A stretch of 64,000 nucleotides of DNA, from NCBI RefSeq assembly GCF_001434575.1, contig NZ_AZDA01000093.1, forward strand, positions 151,469 through 215,468, written 5' to 3'. Shown piece after piece: positions 35,255 through 44,884 of the stretch; within the stretch, counting starts at the first letter, position 1, and every line of letters begins with the position of its first letter. The DNA is from Loigolactobacillus bifermentans DSM 20003 (GTDB lineage: Bacteria; Bacillota; Bacilli; Lactobacillales; Lactobacillaceae). The position numbers and the translations under genes were made by a program. The notes beneath the pieces are model-generated. The model saw only the letters and a list, made by a program, of their open reading frames with translations. It did not search any database and was not told the origin of the DNA.

Positions 35255-37513
35255 ATGAAACAAGTTGAAACAGCTGCAAAGGAAAATTACTGGCAAGGAT
35301 TTGTTGGCGGTGACTGGCAAGATGAAATTGATGTCCGCGACTTTATCCAACGTAATTTAACACAATATGATGGCGATGAAAGCTTCTTAGAGGGTCCCAC
35401 TGAAGCCACGACCATTTTAAATGATAAAGTAATGGCTTTGAAACAGGCAGAACGCGATGCTGGTGGTGTATTAGATGCAGATACAGATGTTCCTGCGACT
35501 TTAACATCCCATGCGGCAGGCTATATTGATCAAGATCTGGAAAAAATTGTGGGCTTACAAACCGATAAACCGTTAAAACGGGCCTTTATGCCATTTGGTG
35601 GCATTCGAATGGCCGATGATGCCTTAGAAGCTTACGGGTATACACCAGATCAGAAGATGGACCAAGTTTTCACAGAATGGCGTAAAACACATAATCAAGG
35701 CGTGTTTGACGTTTACACACCCGATATGCGTAAAGCACGGCATTATAAGATCGTAACAGGGTTACCAGATGCTTATGGTCGTGGCCGGATCATCCCTGAT
35801 TTACCGCGGATCGCCCTTTATGGGATCGATCGGTTAATGGCAGATAAGGTCAAAGACTTTAACAATACTGGTGATGGTGAAATGACTGACGCGGTATTAC
35901 GTTTACGGGAACAAATCTCTGAACAGTATCGCGCCTTAGGTAATATGAAAAAAATGGCCGCTTTGTACGGCTACGATATTTCTAAGCCAGCTAAAACAGC
36001 CCAAGAAGCCGTTCAATGGTTATACTTTGGTTACTTAGCAGCCATTAAAACCCAAAATGGGGCGGCAATGTCAGTTGGGCGTATTGATGCCTTTATGGAT
36101 ATTTATATTCAACGTGACTTAGATCAAGGCTTGATCACTGAAAAAGATGCTCAAGAGTTAATCGATCAATTTGTGATGAAACTACGGCTGGTGCGCTTTA
36201 TTCGGACTACGGATTATAACGATCTTTTCTCAGGTGATCCGATTTGGGCAACCTTATCAATGGCTGGTGTCGGCATGGACGGGCGGCATCACGTGAATAA
36301 AACCTCTTTCCGTGTTTTGAAGACTCTGGATAATATGGGGGCGGCACCTGAACCAAATATTACGTTATTGTGGGATAAACGGTTACCGGATGGCTTTAAA
36401 CGTTACGCAACTGCAGTTTCTATTGATAGTTCAACAATTCAATATGAAAACGACGAGTTGATGCGTAACCAATGGGGAACCGATTACTATGGCATTGCTT
36501 GCTGTGTATCAGCACAACCGATCGCCGACGGGGTCCAATTCTTCGGTGCACGGGCTAATATGGCGAAAGCCGTGTTATATGCGATTAATGGCGGTGTTGA
36601 TGAAATCGGCAAGAAACAAGTTGGGCCATCGACTGGGGCGATTGCCAGTGAATACATTGACTACGACGAATTCATGGACAAGTTTGACAAACAATTGGAC
36701 TGGTTGGCCGACGTTTACGTCAACTCTTTAAATGCGATTCACTATATGCATGATAAGTATGACTATGAAGCAGAAGAATTGGCTTTAAAGAACTCACGCT
36801 TAGATTATACGTTTGCAACAGGGATCTCTGGTTTGTCTCACGCCACCGATTCTGTTTCAGCCATTAAATACGGTCATGTCAAAGTGATCCGCGACGCCGA
36901 TGGCATTGCCGTTGATTTCAAAACGGACCAAGACTTCCCACGTTATGGTAATAATGACGACCGTGCTGATGATATTTGCAAGATGTTAGTGAAGAAGCTT
37001 TATAACAAGATGAACACCCATCATCTCTATCATGATGCGAAGTTATCGACTTCTGTGTTGACCATTACCTCAAATGTGGTTTATGGCAAGAACACAGGAA
37101 CAACGCCAAATGGGCGTCAAGCCGGTGAACCTTTCTCACCAGGGGCAAATCCAGCTTATGGGGCAGAACAAAACGGCGCGTTGGCTTCCTTACTATCAAC
37201 GGCTAAGATTCCTTATAAGTACGCCACAGACGGTATTTCAAATACGTTTGGCGTTACACCGCGGACCTTAGGTAACGATGTGGACAGTCAAAAAGACAGT
37301 CTTGTTAATATGATCGACGGTTATATGGAAAATAATGGGATGCACTTAAACATCAATGTCTTTAATAAAGACACATTACGTGATGCGCAAGCCCATCCTG
37401 AAAAGTACCCAACTTTAACCGTTCGGGTTTCCGGTTACTGTGTTTACTTTGCAGACTTAACCAAGGAACAGCAAGACGATGTGATCTCCCGGACCTTCTT
37501 TGAATCAATGTAA
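35255..37513 (+). CDS. pflB: formate C-acetyltransferase (pyruvate formate-lyase)
   Basis: A 752-residue glycyl-radical enzyme that converts pyruvate and CoA to acetyl-CoA and formate without oxygen. The catalytic cysteine pair is Cys416-Cys417 in [12 protein letters not shown]; the radical glycine is Gly727 in [15 protein letters not shown], 26 residues from the end as expected. An upstream in-frame ATG exists, but AAGGAGG selects ATG 35255. The activase follows in the same operon, separated by a large hairpin. Formate made here can be used by Fhs, encoded at the other end of the window. Confidence 0.97.
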   Translation: MKQVETAAKENYWQGFVGGDWQDEIDVRDFIQRNLTQYDGDESFLEGPTEATTILNDKVMALKQAERDAGGVLDADTDVPATLTSHAAGYIDQDLEKIVGLQTDKPLKRAFMPFGGIRMADDALEAYGYTPDQKMDQVFTEWRKTHNQGVFDVYTPDMRKARHYKIVTGLPDAYGRGRIIPDLPRIALYGIDRLMADKVKDFNNTGDGEMTDAVLRLREQISEQYRALGNMKKMAALYGYDISKPAKTAQEAVQWLYFGYLAAIKTQNGAAMSVGRIDAFMDIYIQRDLDQGLITEKDAQELIDQFVMKLRLVRFIRTTDYNDLFSGDPIWATLSMAGVGMDGRHHVNKTSFRVLKTLDNMGAAPEPNITLLWDKRLPDGFKRYATAVSIDSSTIQYENDELMRNQWGTDYYGIACCVSAQPIADGVQFFGARANMAKAVLYAINGGVDEIGKKQVGPSTGAIASEYIDYDEFMDKFDKQLDWLADVYVNSLNAIHYMHDKYDYEAEELALKNSRLDYTFATGISGLSHATDSVSAIKYGHVKVIRDADGIAVDFKTDQDFPRYGNNDDRADDICKMLVKKLYNKMNTHHLYHDAKLSTSVLTITSNVVYGKNTGTTPNGRQAGEPFSPGANPAYGAEQNGALASLLSTAKIPYKYATDGISNTFGVTPRTLGNDVDSQKDSLVNMIDGYMENNGMHLNINVFNKDTLRDAQAHPEKYPTLTVRVSGYCVYFADLTKEQQDDVISRTFFESM

Positions 37514-37522
37514 CCAGCACAG

Positions 37523-37584
37523 GTGGCGCAGCAGCCACTTGTTCGTAAAGCGCACAAATTCGTTTGTGTGTTTTACGAACAAGT
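37523..37584 (+). repeat. large intercistronic hairpin between pflB and pflA
   Basis: Arms 37537-37558 and 37563-37584 form a 22-bp stem with two G-U pairs closed by a TTCG (UUCG) tetraloop. No T-run follows, so it is not a standard terminator. A smaller stem GTGGC/GCCAC (37523-37538) overlaps its left arm. It probably sets the relative amounts or stability of pflB and pflA mRNA. Confidence 0.75.
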
Positions 37585-37608
37585 TCTCAGAAAATGAGGT
37601 GTAACTTG

Positions 37609-38430
37609 ATGGAAATTTATAAGCAAACCAATCCGGCAACTGCCGTTTTAGATAAAACAACCCCGCCAATTGGCTATGTTCACTCGATTGAGACCTTTGG
37701 TTCCGTTGATGGACCTGGTATTCGTTACGTGCTCTTTTTGCAAGGCTGTCGGATGCGGTGTCAATTCTGCCATAACCCAGATACTTGGAACACAGGTGTG
37801 GGGGATGAAATGACGGCTGATCAGATTTTGGCCGATGCTGAAAAGTACAAGGCTTTTTGGGGCAAACAAGGCGGCATCACCACTAGCGGTGGCGAAGCGT
37901 TATTACAAATTGATTTTTTGATTGATTTATTTAAAAAGGCACATGCGAAGGGCATTCGCACTTGTCTAGATACTTGTGGTCAGCCCTTTACACGGCAACA
38001 ACCTTGGTTTGATAAGTTTGAAGAATTAATGCGCTATACTGATATTTCATTAGTCGATATTAAACAGATCAATCCGCGGGAGCATAAGCGCTTAACGGGT
38101 TGGTCCAATGAAAATATTTTTGATATGCTGCAGTACATGCTTGATCACAACAAACACGTTTGGATTCGTCACGTTTTAGTGCCACAACGCACAGACTATG
38201 ACAATCAACTGATTCAAATCGGCAATTACATCAAAACCATTGCACCAATTGTTGATAAAGTAGAGGTCCTGCCTTATCACACCATGGGCGTCAATAAATA
38301 TGAAGGCCTAGGGTTGAAATATCCTTTGGAAGGCATCGAGCCCCCAACTGCCGCACGGGTGAAAAATGCAGAACACTTATTGCATACCGCTGATTATCAG
38401 CGGTATCGCGACTATCCGAATTATAAGTAG
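37609..38430 (+). CDS. pflA: pyruvate formate-lyase activating enzyme
   Basis: A 273-residue radical SAM enzyme that installs the glycyl radical on PflB. The cluster motif is GCRMRCQFCHNPDTW (CX3CX2C); GGITTSGGEALLQIDF is the SAM-binding GGE region; HVWIRHVLVPQRTDYD is the typical C-terminal half. ATG 37609 has GAGGTG at 7 bases; an in-frame start upstream would fall in the intercistronic hairpin. Oxygen-sensitive activity is expected. Confidence 0.96.
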   Translation: MEIYKQTNPATAVLDKTTPPIGYVHSIETFGSVDGPGIRYVLFLQGCRMRCQFCHNPDTWNTGVGDEMTADQILADAEKYKAFWGKQGGITTSGGEALLQIDFLIDLFKKAHAKGIRTCLDTCGQPFTRQQPWFDKFEELMRYTDISLVDIKQINPREHKRLTGWSNENIFDMLQYMLDHNKHVWIRHVLVPQRTDYDNQLIQIGNYIKTIAPIVDKVEVLPYHTMGVNKYEGLGLKYPLEGIEPPTAARVKNAEHLLHTADYQRYRDYPNYK

Positions 38431-38435
38431 TGATG

Positions 38436-38469
38436 ACAAAAGGACGATCAGCGTTGATCGTCCTTTTGT
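38436..38469 (+). terminator. pflBA terminator
   Basis: Perfect 15-bp stem (38436-38450 with 38455-38469), GCGT loop, with TTTT within the right arm. Confidence 0.8.
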
Positions 38470-38650
38470 GTGCAGTCGGTTAATCGGGATGAATACTGTT
38501 TTTATTCTAATAAATTTGATATTGTGATTTTTTAAGATGTATATTGCTTTATTATTGGTTAGAATCTGGGTATAATTAGCATCAGCGAAAACTTATCGCG
38601 GCCATTCAGTCTGTAATATAAAAGTGATGTCATATAAGGGGGCACTTGAC

Positions 38651-39634
38651 TTGAGTTCTAAAACTGAAAAAACAAATCAGGAAAACATTTTTTCTTCTAA
38701 AACGTTGACCTATTTCTTGCAATTAGCTGAAACGATGAACTACACACAAACAGCACAGTTGTTGGGAATCACCCAGCCGGCTTTAACCCAGCAAATTAAA
38801 AAATTGGAACATACCGTTGAAGCACCATTATTTTATTCGGTCGGAAAAAAATTGCATTTAACTGAAGCCGGTCAAATTATGTTACGGACAACCAAGGATA
38901 TTTATGAATTATTAAACCAGGCCACCGATGAAATTCAACAAAACTCAAGTGCTACCCAAGGCAAAATCAGCATTGGCCTATTAGCGTCGATTGAAGATCG
39001 GGTATTAGAACGGTTTGCCATTGAATATTATCAGACGAACCCAGAGATTGAAATTAGTTTTCATATGCTAACGCGTAAAGAAATTTGGGAGCGCTTAGAA
39101 AATAATCAAATCGATTTAGCGGTCATGTATTTACCCGATGATAGCATTAAAAATTGGAAACCCTATCGCTCCAAGAAAATTTTTGATGAAGATTTATTAT
39201 TCCTTGATCCAGATCCTAAGCGGGCGAATCGGAAGCGTATTCGTTATGCGGACACCATTAGCCAGCCTTGGGTCATGTACCCTGAAAAGTACTATTTAAA
39301 TGTCTTCTTAAAAGAAGCTTACCGGAATCAACTGGTCGACCCACCCCATATTGCTGCTGAATTTACCACGCCTAAACAGATTTTAGACTTTGCCCAAGCC
39401 ACTAAGCTTTATACCGCCTTGCCAAATTCATTTGTTCAGGCCCATGAATTAGATAAAACGTTCAATCCATTACCATTTGAACCGGCATTGCGCTTTGAAT
39501 TGGCCTTTGTTTATCGTCGGGACAAAGAAGAAATTCCGCGAATCGCAAAATTCTTCGAGGAGTTCGGCAAATACATGGAAAATCTTGATTATATTTCAAG
39601 ATTAAAATCAAATACCCCACAAAATGAAGTATAA
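38651..39634 (+). CDS. LysR family transcriptional regulator
   Basis: A 327-residue LTTR. The N-terminal winged HTH is YFLQLAETMNYTQTAQLLGI followed by TQPALTQQIKKLE; the effector domain follows (ISIGLLASIEDRVLERFAIE, QIDLAVMYLPDD). ATG 38624 is in frame but AAGGGGG (38637-38642) selects TTG 38651. A TATAAT at 38571-38576 is a likely -10. It lies between pflBA and ppaC on the same strand. Ligand and targets are unknown; neighbours in central metabolism are candidates. Confidence 0.88.
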   Translation: MSSKTEKTNQENIFSSKTLTYFLQLAETMNYTQTAQLLGITQPALTQQIKKLEHTVEAPLFYSVGKKLHLTEAGQIMLRTTKDIYELLNQATDEIQQNSSATQGKISIGLLASIEDRVLERFAIEYYQTNPEIEISFHMLTRKEIWERLENNQIDLAVMYLPDDSIKNWKPYRSKKIFDEDLLFLDPDPKRANRKRIRYADTISQPWVMYPEKYYLNVFLKEAYRNQLVDPPHIAAEFTTPKQILDFAQATKLYTALPNSFVQAHELDKTFNPLPFEPALRFELAFVYRRDKEEIPRIAKFFEEFGKYMENLDYISRLKSNTPQNEV

Positions 39635-39695
39635 TAGTGCTACAGGTCCTTTGATTTGTTTGAGCAAATCAGCATTATATCTTTTGAGGAGCGCC

Positions 39696-39710
39696 ATGTT
39701 TCCGACGTGA
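39696..39710 (+). pseudogene. interrupted small ORF in repeat unit 1
   Basis: ATG TTT CCG ACG TGA. The matching ORF in unit 2 has TGG at the fifth codon and continues for 29 codons. Removing this stop would let unit 1 read to the TGA overlapping the next GAGGAG. It may be a decayed copy of a leader ORF, or no gene at all. Confidence 0.3.
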
Positions 39711-39793
39711 CGGGTTTCGTCCGGCAGAATGGACAACGACGGTAATCCTCGATTTGCGGTAGCAAATCAACATTATATCTTTTGAGGAGCGCC

Positions 39794-39883
39794 ATGTTTC
39801 CGACGTGGCGGGTTTCGCCCGACGGAATGGACAACGACGGTAATCCTCGATTTGCGGTAGCAAATCAACATTATATCTTTTGA
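39794..39883 (+). CDS. possible 29-residue leader peptide upstream of ppaC
   Basis: ATG 39794 opens a 29-codon frame beginning MFPTWRVSPDGMDNDG and ending in YIF-TGA. GAGGAG precedes it, but only 4 bases away, which is short. The stop codon overlaps the ppaC binding site (TGAGGAG), an arrangement that could couple its translation to ppaC. The peptide has no known relatives to me. Expression is unproven; the sequence may equally be a structural RNA. Confidence 0.35.
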   Translation: MFPTWRVSPDGMDNDGNPRFAVANQHYIF

Positions 39884-39897
39884 GGAGTGGATGATTC

Positions 39898-40827
39898 ATG
39901 AGTAAAGAATTAGTTTTTGGACATCAAAGTCCAGATACTGATGCGATTGTTGCAGCCATTGCGTTTGCAGATTTTGAAAAACAATTAGGGAAGGAATTTG
40001 AGCCCGTTGCCTTAGGTGAACCAAATGATGAAACCAAGTTTGTGTTTGATCATTTTGGTGCCAGTGTCCCACGCGTGATCAAAACCGCTGCGAATGAAGT
40101 TGAAGCGGTTGCCTTAGTTGATCATAACGAAGCACAACAAAGTGTCAGCGACATTGCAGATGTGAAAGTGACACATGTGGTCGACCATCACCGAATCGCA
40201 AACTTCCAAACGTCTAATCCTTTGTTCTATCGTGCTGAACCAGTTGGCTGCACAAGCACGATCATAACCAAACTTTATCATGAATACGAATTAGAAATTC
40301 CAAAGCAAATTGCTGGCTTAATGTTATCAGCCATTATTTCAGATACGTTGTTGTTGAAGTCACCAACAACAACGGCTGACGATGAAGCGGCCGTTAAAGA
40401 ATTAGCCACAATTGCTGGCGAAGATTACGCAGCATACGGTAAGGAAATGTTACGTGCTGGTACCAACGTTGACAGTAAAACGGCAGCCGCTTTGATCGAT
40501 GCAGACGCCAAATCATTTACCATGGGCGGCAAATCAGTACGCGTTGCGCAAGTGAATACCGTTGATGTTAACGACGTGTTTAAGCGTCAAGATGAATTTG
40601 AAACAGCGATTAAAGCTGAAAATAAGGCCGAAGGTTATGACTTATTTGTTTTAATGGTGACAAATATCTTAGACAGCGACTCTGAAGGTTTGATTATCGG
40701 TGACCCAACGACACCGGTTGAAACGGCCTTTGCTGGCAAATTAGCGAACAACCGGATTGCCTTACCAGGTGTTGTTTCACGTAAAAAACAAGTTGTGCCA
40801 CCATTAACAGATGCATTTAATGCTTAA
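39898..40827 (+). CDS. ppaC: manganese-dependent inorganic pyrophosphatase (family II)
   Basis: A 309-residue DHH-family pyrophosphatase that drives biosynthesis by removing PPi. Metal-binding motifs are [24 protein letters not shown] and [10 protein letters not shown]; the C-terminal substrate-binding [10 protein letters not shown] is present. No CBS insert, so it is not the nucleotide-regulated subtype. ATG 39898 has GAGGAG at 10 bases, at the end of the third repeat unit. PPDK consumption or release of PPi links it functionally to ppdK. Confidence 0.97.
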   Translation: MSKELVFGHQSPDTDAIVAAIAFADFEKQLGKEFEPVALGEPNDETKFVFDHFGASVPRVIKTAANEVEAVALVDHNEAQQSVSDIADVKVTHVVDHHRIANFQTSNPLFYRAEPVGCTSTIITKLYHEYELEIPKQIAGLMLSAIISDTLLLKSPTTTADDEAAVKELATIAGEDYAAYGKEMLRAGTNVDSKTAAALIDADAKSFTMGGKSVRVAQVNTVDVNDVFKRQDEFETAIKAENKAEGYDLFVLMVTNILDSDSEGLIIGDPTTPVETAFAGKLANNRIALPGVVSRKKQVVPPLTDAFNA

Positions 40828-40847
40828 TGTTTGGCGCGAATAGTTAT

Positions 40848-40884
40848 AAAAAAAGAGTGAAATCATTTGATTTCACTCTTTTTT
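40848..40884 (+). terminator. ppaC terminator
   Basis: Long perfect stem (AAAAAAGAGTGAAATC with its complement) and a short loop, ending in TTTTTT. Confidence 0.9.
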
Positions 40885-40950
40885 ATTGTCTAAAGCTGAC
40901 ATTTTATGTCATGTTTTAATTATTTTTTAATGATGTAACAGACTGAATAA

Positions 40951-41048
40951 TTGTTGATATATCAGCGTTGTAAGCCGATATATTAGGGAAAACGCTAACT
41001 AACATTAAAGGATTTTTAGTTGACAATAATGAGAATAAAATTAAAAAT
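40951..41048 (+). promoter_or_regulatory. acn-citZ promoter region
   Basis: An inverted repeat TGATATATC (40955-40963) and GATATATTA (40977-40985), 8 of 9 paired, is followed by a cre-like GGAAAACGCTAACT (40987-41000), matching TGWNANCGNTNWCA except at its two end bases. TTGACA at 41020-41025 is a perfect -35, with a weak -10 TAAAAA around 41042-41047. CcpA repression would parallel citZ control in Bacillus, but this rests on consensus matching by eye. Confidence 0.5.
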
Positions 41049-41084
41049 AGAATTAAAGAAAACTAATAAACGGAGTTGAATCGC

Positions 41085-43709
41085 ATGACTGAAACAAAAG
41101 AACTTGTGGTTGATCAGAAAAAATATCAATACTGGGCAATAACGGATTGGTTGGCTGAACATCAACAGGACATTCAACAATATCCCTATACAATTCGTGT
41201 TTTATTAGAAATGGCACTACGCCATAATACGTTAAAACCTAATGAACCATTAGATTTAAAACCATTTTTAAATTGGAATGACCATCATGATCAAGACGTT
41301 GCTTTTAAGCCAGAACGCGTCATCTTACAAGATTTTACTGGGGTACCAGCCTTAGTTGACTTAGCCGCAATGCGGGATAAGGTCGCAGACTTAAAGGGAG
41401 ATCCGGCTGTTGTCAATCCTGAAGTCCCCGTTCATCTGGTAATCGATCATTCCGTACAGGTCGATCGTTTTGGGACGAATAGCGCTTTGGCGTTTAATCA
41501 AAAGAAAGAATTTGAACGCAATCAAGAGCGTTATCAATTCTTAAAATGGGCGCAGGGGGCGTTTGATAATTTAACGGTTATTCCACCAGATACAGGCATC
41601 ATTCACCAAATTAATTTGGAATTGTTAGCGACGGTGATCGCGACCAAGGAACAAGCTGGAAAAACCTTAGCTTTTCCAGACACGGTGGTTGGGACAGATT
41701 CCCATACAACCATGGTCAATGCACTAGGTGTGCTAGGTTGGGGCGTTGGTGGGATTGAAGCCGAAGCCAGTATGCTAGGTGAACAGTCTTATTTCCCAAT
41801 GCCAAAAGTCGTTGGGGTGAAGTTAACCGGGGCATTACCAGCAGGGACGACGGCAACTGATTTAGCGTTAACCGTTACCAATTTATTACGGCAACACCAA
41901 GTGGTTGGTAAATTTGTCGAATTTTACGGCGCTGGTTTAGCCAATTTACCAATTGCAGATCGAGCAACCATTGCCAATATGTCTCCTGAATACGGTGCCA
42001 CTTGTGGGTTCTTCCCAATTGATGCGCAAACGTTAGCTTATCTGAAGTTAACCAACCGTTCACAGGAACAAATGGACTTGATTCAGGCTTATGCGGCTGC
42101 AAATGGCCTATTATATGACGGTGCAAGCGATGATCAACGGCTTTATTCAGAAACGGTTACGTTGGATTTAAACACGATTCAGCCAAGCGTTGCCGGCCCA
42201 ACACGGCCACAGGATCTCGTTCATTTAGCTGATTTACCAGCACAGTTTACACATTATCAAGGTCAGCCTACGTTAGACGTGAAAGTAGGGACGCAAGACT
42301 TTCAATTAAAGCCAGGGGCAGTGGGAATCGCAGCCATTACCAGCTGTACCAACACATCTAATCCAGCGATTTTACTCACAGCCGGTTTGATTGCAAAGCG
42401 TGCGGTTGAAAAGGGCTTAACTGTCCCAGCTTATGTGAAAACATCTTTAGCACCTGGTTCAAAGGTTGTTACCGATTATTTAACGGCAACCGATTTACAA
42501 CCAGCTTTAGACCAATTAGGCTTTAACCTTGTGGGTTATGGCTGTACCACTTGTATTGGGAACTCAGGTGAACTGCAGGCTGACGTTCAAAAAGCGGTTG
42601 CGGCCAGCGATTTTCCAATGGCTGCTGTCGAAAGCGGGAATCGTAACTTTGAAGGTCGGGTCAATCCACTGATCAAGGATACTTATCTGGCATCGCCACC
42701 ATTAGTCGTGGCATATGCCTTGGCAGGGCGCTTAGACATCGATTTAGCCACCCAACCACTTGGCTATGACCAACAGCAACAACCAGTTTATTTAAAGGAT
42801 TTGTGGCCTTCAGCGACTGAAGTGGCGGCGTTGCAACAAAAAGCCTTGAAACCAGAACGATTTGCTAAGTCCTACACCAACGTACTTGCGCAAAACCAAC
42901 TTTGGAACGCCTTAAGTGTCCCAACTGGTCAGCAATATACTTGGGATCCCAATTCGACTTACATTGCTGCACCAACGTTCTTTAAGGATTTAACCCAGCG
43001 TGAATTAACGACACAACATGATCTGACGATCTTAGCTAAATTTGGCGATACCATTACCACAGATCACATTTCGCCAGCTGGTTTTATTGGACCAGACACC
43101 CCAGCCGGTCAATATTTAGCGGCGAAAGGGATCGCACCACGTGATTTCAACTCCTACGGCTCTCGGCGGGGAAATCATCATGTAATGGTTCGGGGGACAT
43201 TAGCCAACATTCGCATTCAAAATCAGTTAACGCCAGATAAAGTCGGCGGCTTTACGAAGTATTGGCCAACTGATACAACCACAACGATTTATGATGCTGC
43301 GCAAGATTATGAAAAGACCAATACACCTTTGATTATTTTGGCAGGCAAGGATTATGGGATGGGTTCCTCACGTGATTGGGCGGCCAAAGGGGTAGCGTTA
43401 TTAGGCGTTAAGGCTGTTTTAGCAGAAAGTTTTGAACGGATCCATCGTTCAAACTTAGTCATGATGGGGATTTTACCGCTGCAATTTTTACCAGGTGAAA
43501 ATGCCGCTTCATTAGGCTTAACCGGGCAAGAAAAATTAACGTTAACCTTTGGAGCACAAAACAAGGTGACTGTAACGGCCACCAAACCAGATCAAAGCGC
43601 AACAACGTTTAACGCAACGCTACGCTTTGATACACCTGCTGACCAGCGTTATTACCAAGCAGGTGGTATCTTACCATTAGTATTGAAGGATAAATTGGCA
43701 GGGGCTTAA
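41085..43709 (+). CDS. acnA: aconitate hydratase
   Basis: An 874-residue 4Fe-4S enzyme interconverting citrate and isocitrate. Cluster cysteines are in ITSCTNTSNP and GYGCTTCIGNSG; GTDSHTTMVNALGVLGWGVGG and the C-terminal swivel domain GKDYGMGSSRDWAAKG are present. TTG 41076 is in frame, but CGGAG favours ATG 41085. Citrate synthase follows after 56 bases; no isocitrate dehydrogenase is in the window, so the pair makes isocitrate for a route completed elsewhere, perhaps to 2-oxoglutarate and glutamate. Confidence 0.96.
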   Translation: MTETKELVVDQKKYQYWAITDWLAEHQQDIQQYPYTIRVLLEMALRHNTLKPNEPLDLKPFLNWNDHHDQDVAFKPERVILQDFTGVPALVDLAAMRDKVADLKGDPAVVNPEVPVHLVIDHSVQVDRFGTNSALAFNQKKEFERNQERYQFLKWAQGAFDNLTVIPPDTGIIHQINLELLATVIATKEQAGKTLAFPDTVVGTDSHTTMVNALGVLGWGVGGIEAEASMLGEQSYFPMPKVVGVKLTGALPAGTTATDLALTVTNLLRQHQVVGKFVEFYGAGLANLPIADRATIANMSPEYGATCGFFPIDAQTLAYLKLTNRSQEQMDLIQAYAAANGLLYDGASDDQRLYSETVTLDLNTIQPSVAGPTRPQDLVHLADLPAQFTHYQGQPTLDVKVGTQDFQLKPGAVGIAAITSCTNTSNPAILLTAGLIAKRAVEKGLTVPAYVKTSLAPGSKVVTDYLTATDLQPALDQLGFNLVGYGCTTCIGNSGELQADVQKAVAASDFPMAAVESGNRNFEGRVNPLIKDTYLASPPLVVAYALAGRLDIDLATQPLGYDQQQQPVYLKDLWPSATEVAALQQKALKPERFAKSYTNVLAQNQLWNALSVPTGQQYTWDPNSTYIAAPTFFKDLTQRELTTQHDLTILAKFGDTITTDHISPAGFIGPDTPAGQYLAAKGIAPRDFNSYGSRRGNHHVMVRGTLANIRIQNQLTPDKVGGFTKYWPTDTTTTIYDAAQDYEKTNTPLIILAGKDYGMGSSRDWAAKGVALLGVKAVLAESFERIHRSNLVMMGILPLQFLPGENAASLGLTGQEKLTLTFGAQNKVTVTATKPDQSATTFNATLRFDTPADQRYYQAGGILPLVLKDKLAGA

Positions 43710-43765
43710 AGCCTCAGTTAAATCAGGTCTTAGTTGACCTGAACGAATTTAGGAGGTTAAAAATT

Positions 43766-44878
43766 ATGACTAAAGGTTTAGCAGGAATTGTTGCCGGAGA
43801 AACAAAAATCAGTGCAACAACAGGCGGCAGATTAACATTTGCAGGTTATACAATTGAACAATTAAACGCAATGGATCTGTCATTTGAAGCCATCGTTTAC
43901 TTACTATGGCATTTAAGATTACCATCAGAAAGTGACTTGAACCGTTTTTGTCAAATTTTAAGTGAACAAATGTTTCTGCCGGAACACTATGTGCGTATTT
44001 TAACTGAAATGATTCGCCCAGGTGAACAACACCCCATGAGCTTATTACGCTCAGGCATGTCTTTATTAGGCACATTAATGAACGATCAGGCGCAGCATCC
44101 AATTGCCATTATGGCCAAAGTCCCATTGGTGATCGGAACGATCATTCGGTTACAAAACGGCTTAGAACCGTTGCAAGCAAAGCCCGAACTGAGTTATCCG
44201 GCTAATTTGTATTATTTAAGCACGGGCAAGGTACCAGATGCTGAAACGGAAGAAGTCTTTACCCAAACGTTAATTTTACATGTCGATCACGAGTTCAATG
44301 CATCAACCTTTACAGCACGTGTCATTGCATCGACGAATTCGGATTATTTTTCAAGTTTAACAGGTGCCATTGGCGCTTTAAAAGGTCCATTACACGGTGG
44401 TGCCAACGAACGGGTTTATCAGATGCTGCAAACCATCGTTGAAAATCAGTTAGACCCAGAAAAGTTTGTTGCCAACGAATTATCTGAAGGTCGTAAAGTG
44501 ATGGGTTTTGGGCATCGGGTTTACAAAGATGGTGATCCGCGTGAAAAAATTCTTAAAAAGTATGCCAAGTCATTAGCCATTAAAACGCACCAAGAAGTTT
44601 GGTTTGATACCGCTGAAACGGTTGAAAAATATATGTGGGCCGAAAAACATATTATTCCAAACGTCGACTTCTATAGTGCAACGATTTATCATTGCATGGG
44701 CTTTGCCGGACGTGATTTTACGTTGTTATTTGCAGCAAGTCGCAGTGCTGGTTGGCTAGCACATATTGCGGAACAATACAGCCAACACACGTTGATTCGA
44801 CCAAACTCCAAATATGTTGGTCCGTATCATGCTGATATTGCTGGTGACGTGGTCAACAGTCAAAACAAAGCACAATAA
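43766..44878 (+). CDS. citZ: citrate synthase
   Basis: A 370-residue type II citrate synthase condensing acetyl-CoA and oxaloacetate. The three catalytic residues lie in GPLHGGANERV (His), GFGHRVYKDGDPRE (His) and NVDFYSATIYH (Asp). Length fits the short Gram-positive form; methylcitrate synthase is the main alternative, but pairing with aconitase favours citrate synthase. AGGAGG precedes ATG 43766. A long terminator closes the operon. Confidence 0.94.
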   Translation: MTKGLAGIVAGETKISATTGGRLTFAGYTIEQLNAMDLSFEAIVYLLWHLRLPSESDLNRFCQILSEQMFLPEHYVRILTEMIRPGEQHPMSLLRSGMSLLGTLMNDQAQHPIAIMAKVPLVIGTIIRLQNGLEPLQAKPELSYPANLYYLSTGKVPDAETEEVFTQTLILHVDHEFNASTFTARVIASTNSDYFSSLTGAIGALKGPLHGGANERVYQMLQTIVENQLDPEKFVANELSEGRKVMGFGHRVYKDGDPREKILKKYAKSLAIKTHQEVWFDTAETVEKYMWAEKHIIPNVDFYSATIYHCMGFAGRDFTLLFAASRSAGWLAHIAEQYSQHTLIRPNSKYVGPYHADIAGDVVNSQNKAQ

Positions 44879-44884
44879 AAATAA

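Larger units (their letters stand above)
39653..39887 (+). repeat. 98-bp tandem repeat in the ppaC leader
   Basis: Two full units (39653-39750 and 39751-39848) differ at about nine positions; a third partial unit (39849-39887) matches the second exactly and ends in the GAGGAG ribosome binding site of ppaC. Each unit starts with a hairpin GATTTG(C)...GCAAATC, then ATTATATCTTTTGAGGAG, then a GC-richer part with stem GACG/CGTC in unit 1 and GGCG/CGCC in unit 2, a compensatory change. I know no riboswitch with this sequence. Confidence 0.85.

Noticed and set aside
39640-39899. Minus-strand open frames across the ppaC leader
   Set aside because: They exist only because the 98-bp repeat is open on that strand; they have no ribosome binding site and would run against ppaC.
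41029-41079. A 16-codon Lys-rich ORF before acnA
   Set aside because: No ribosome binding site, and its composition simply reflects the AT-rich promoter region.
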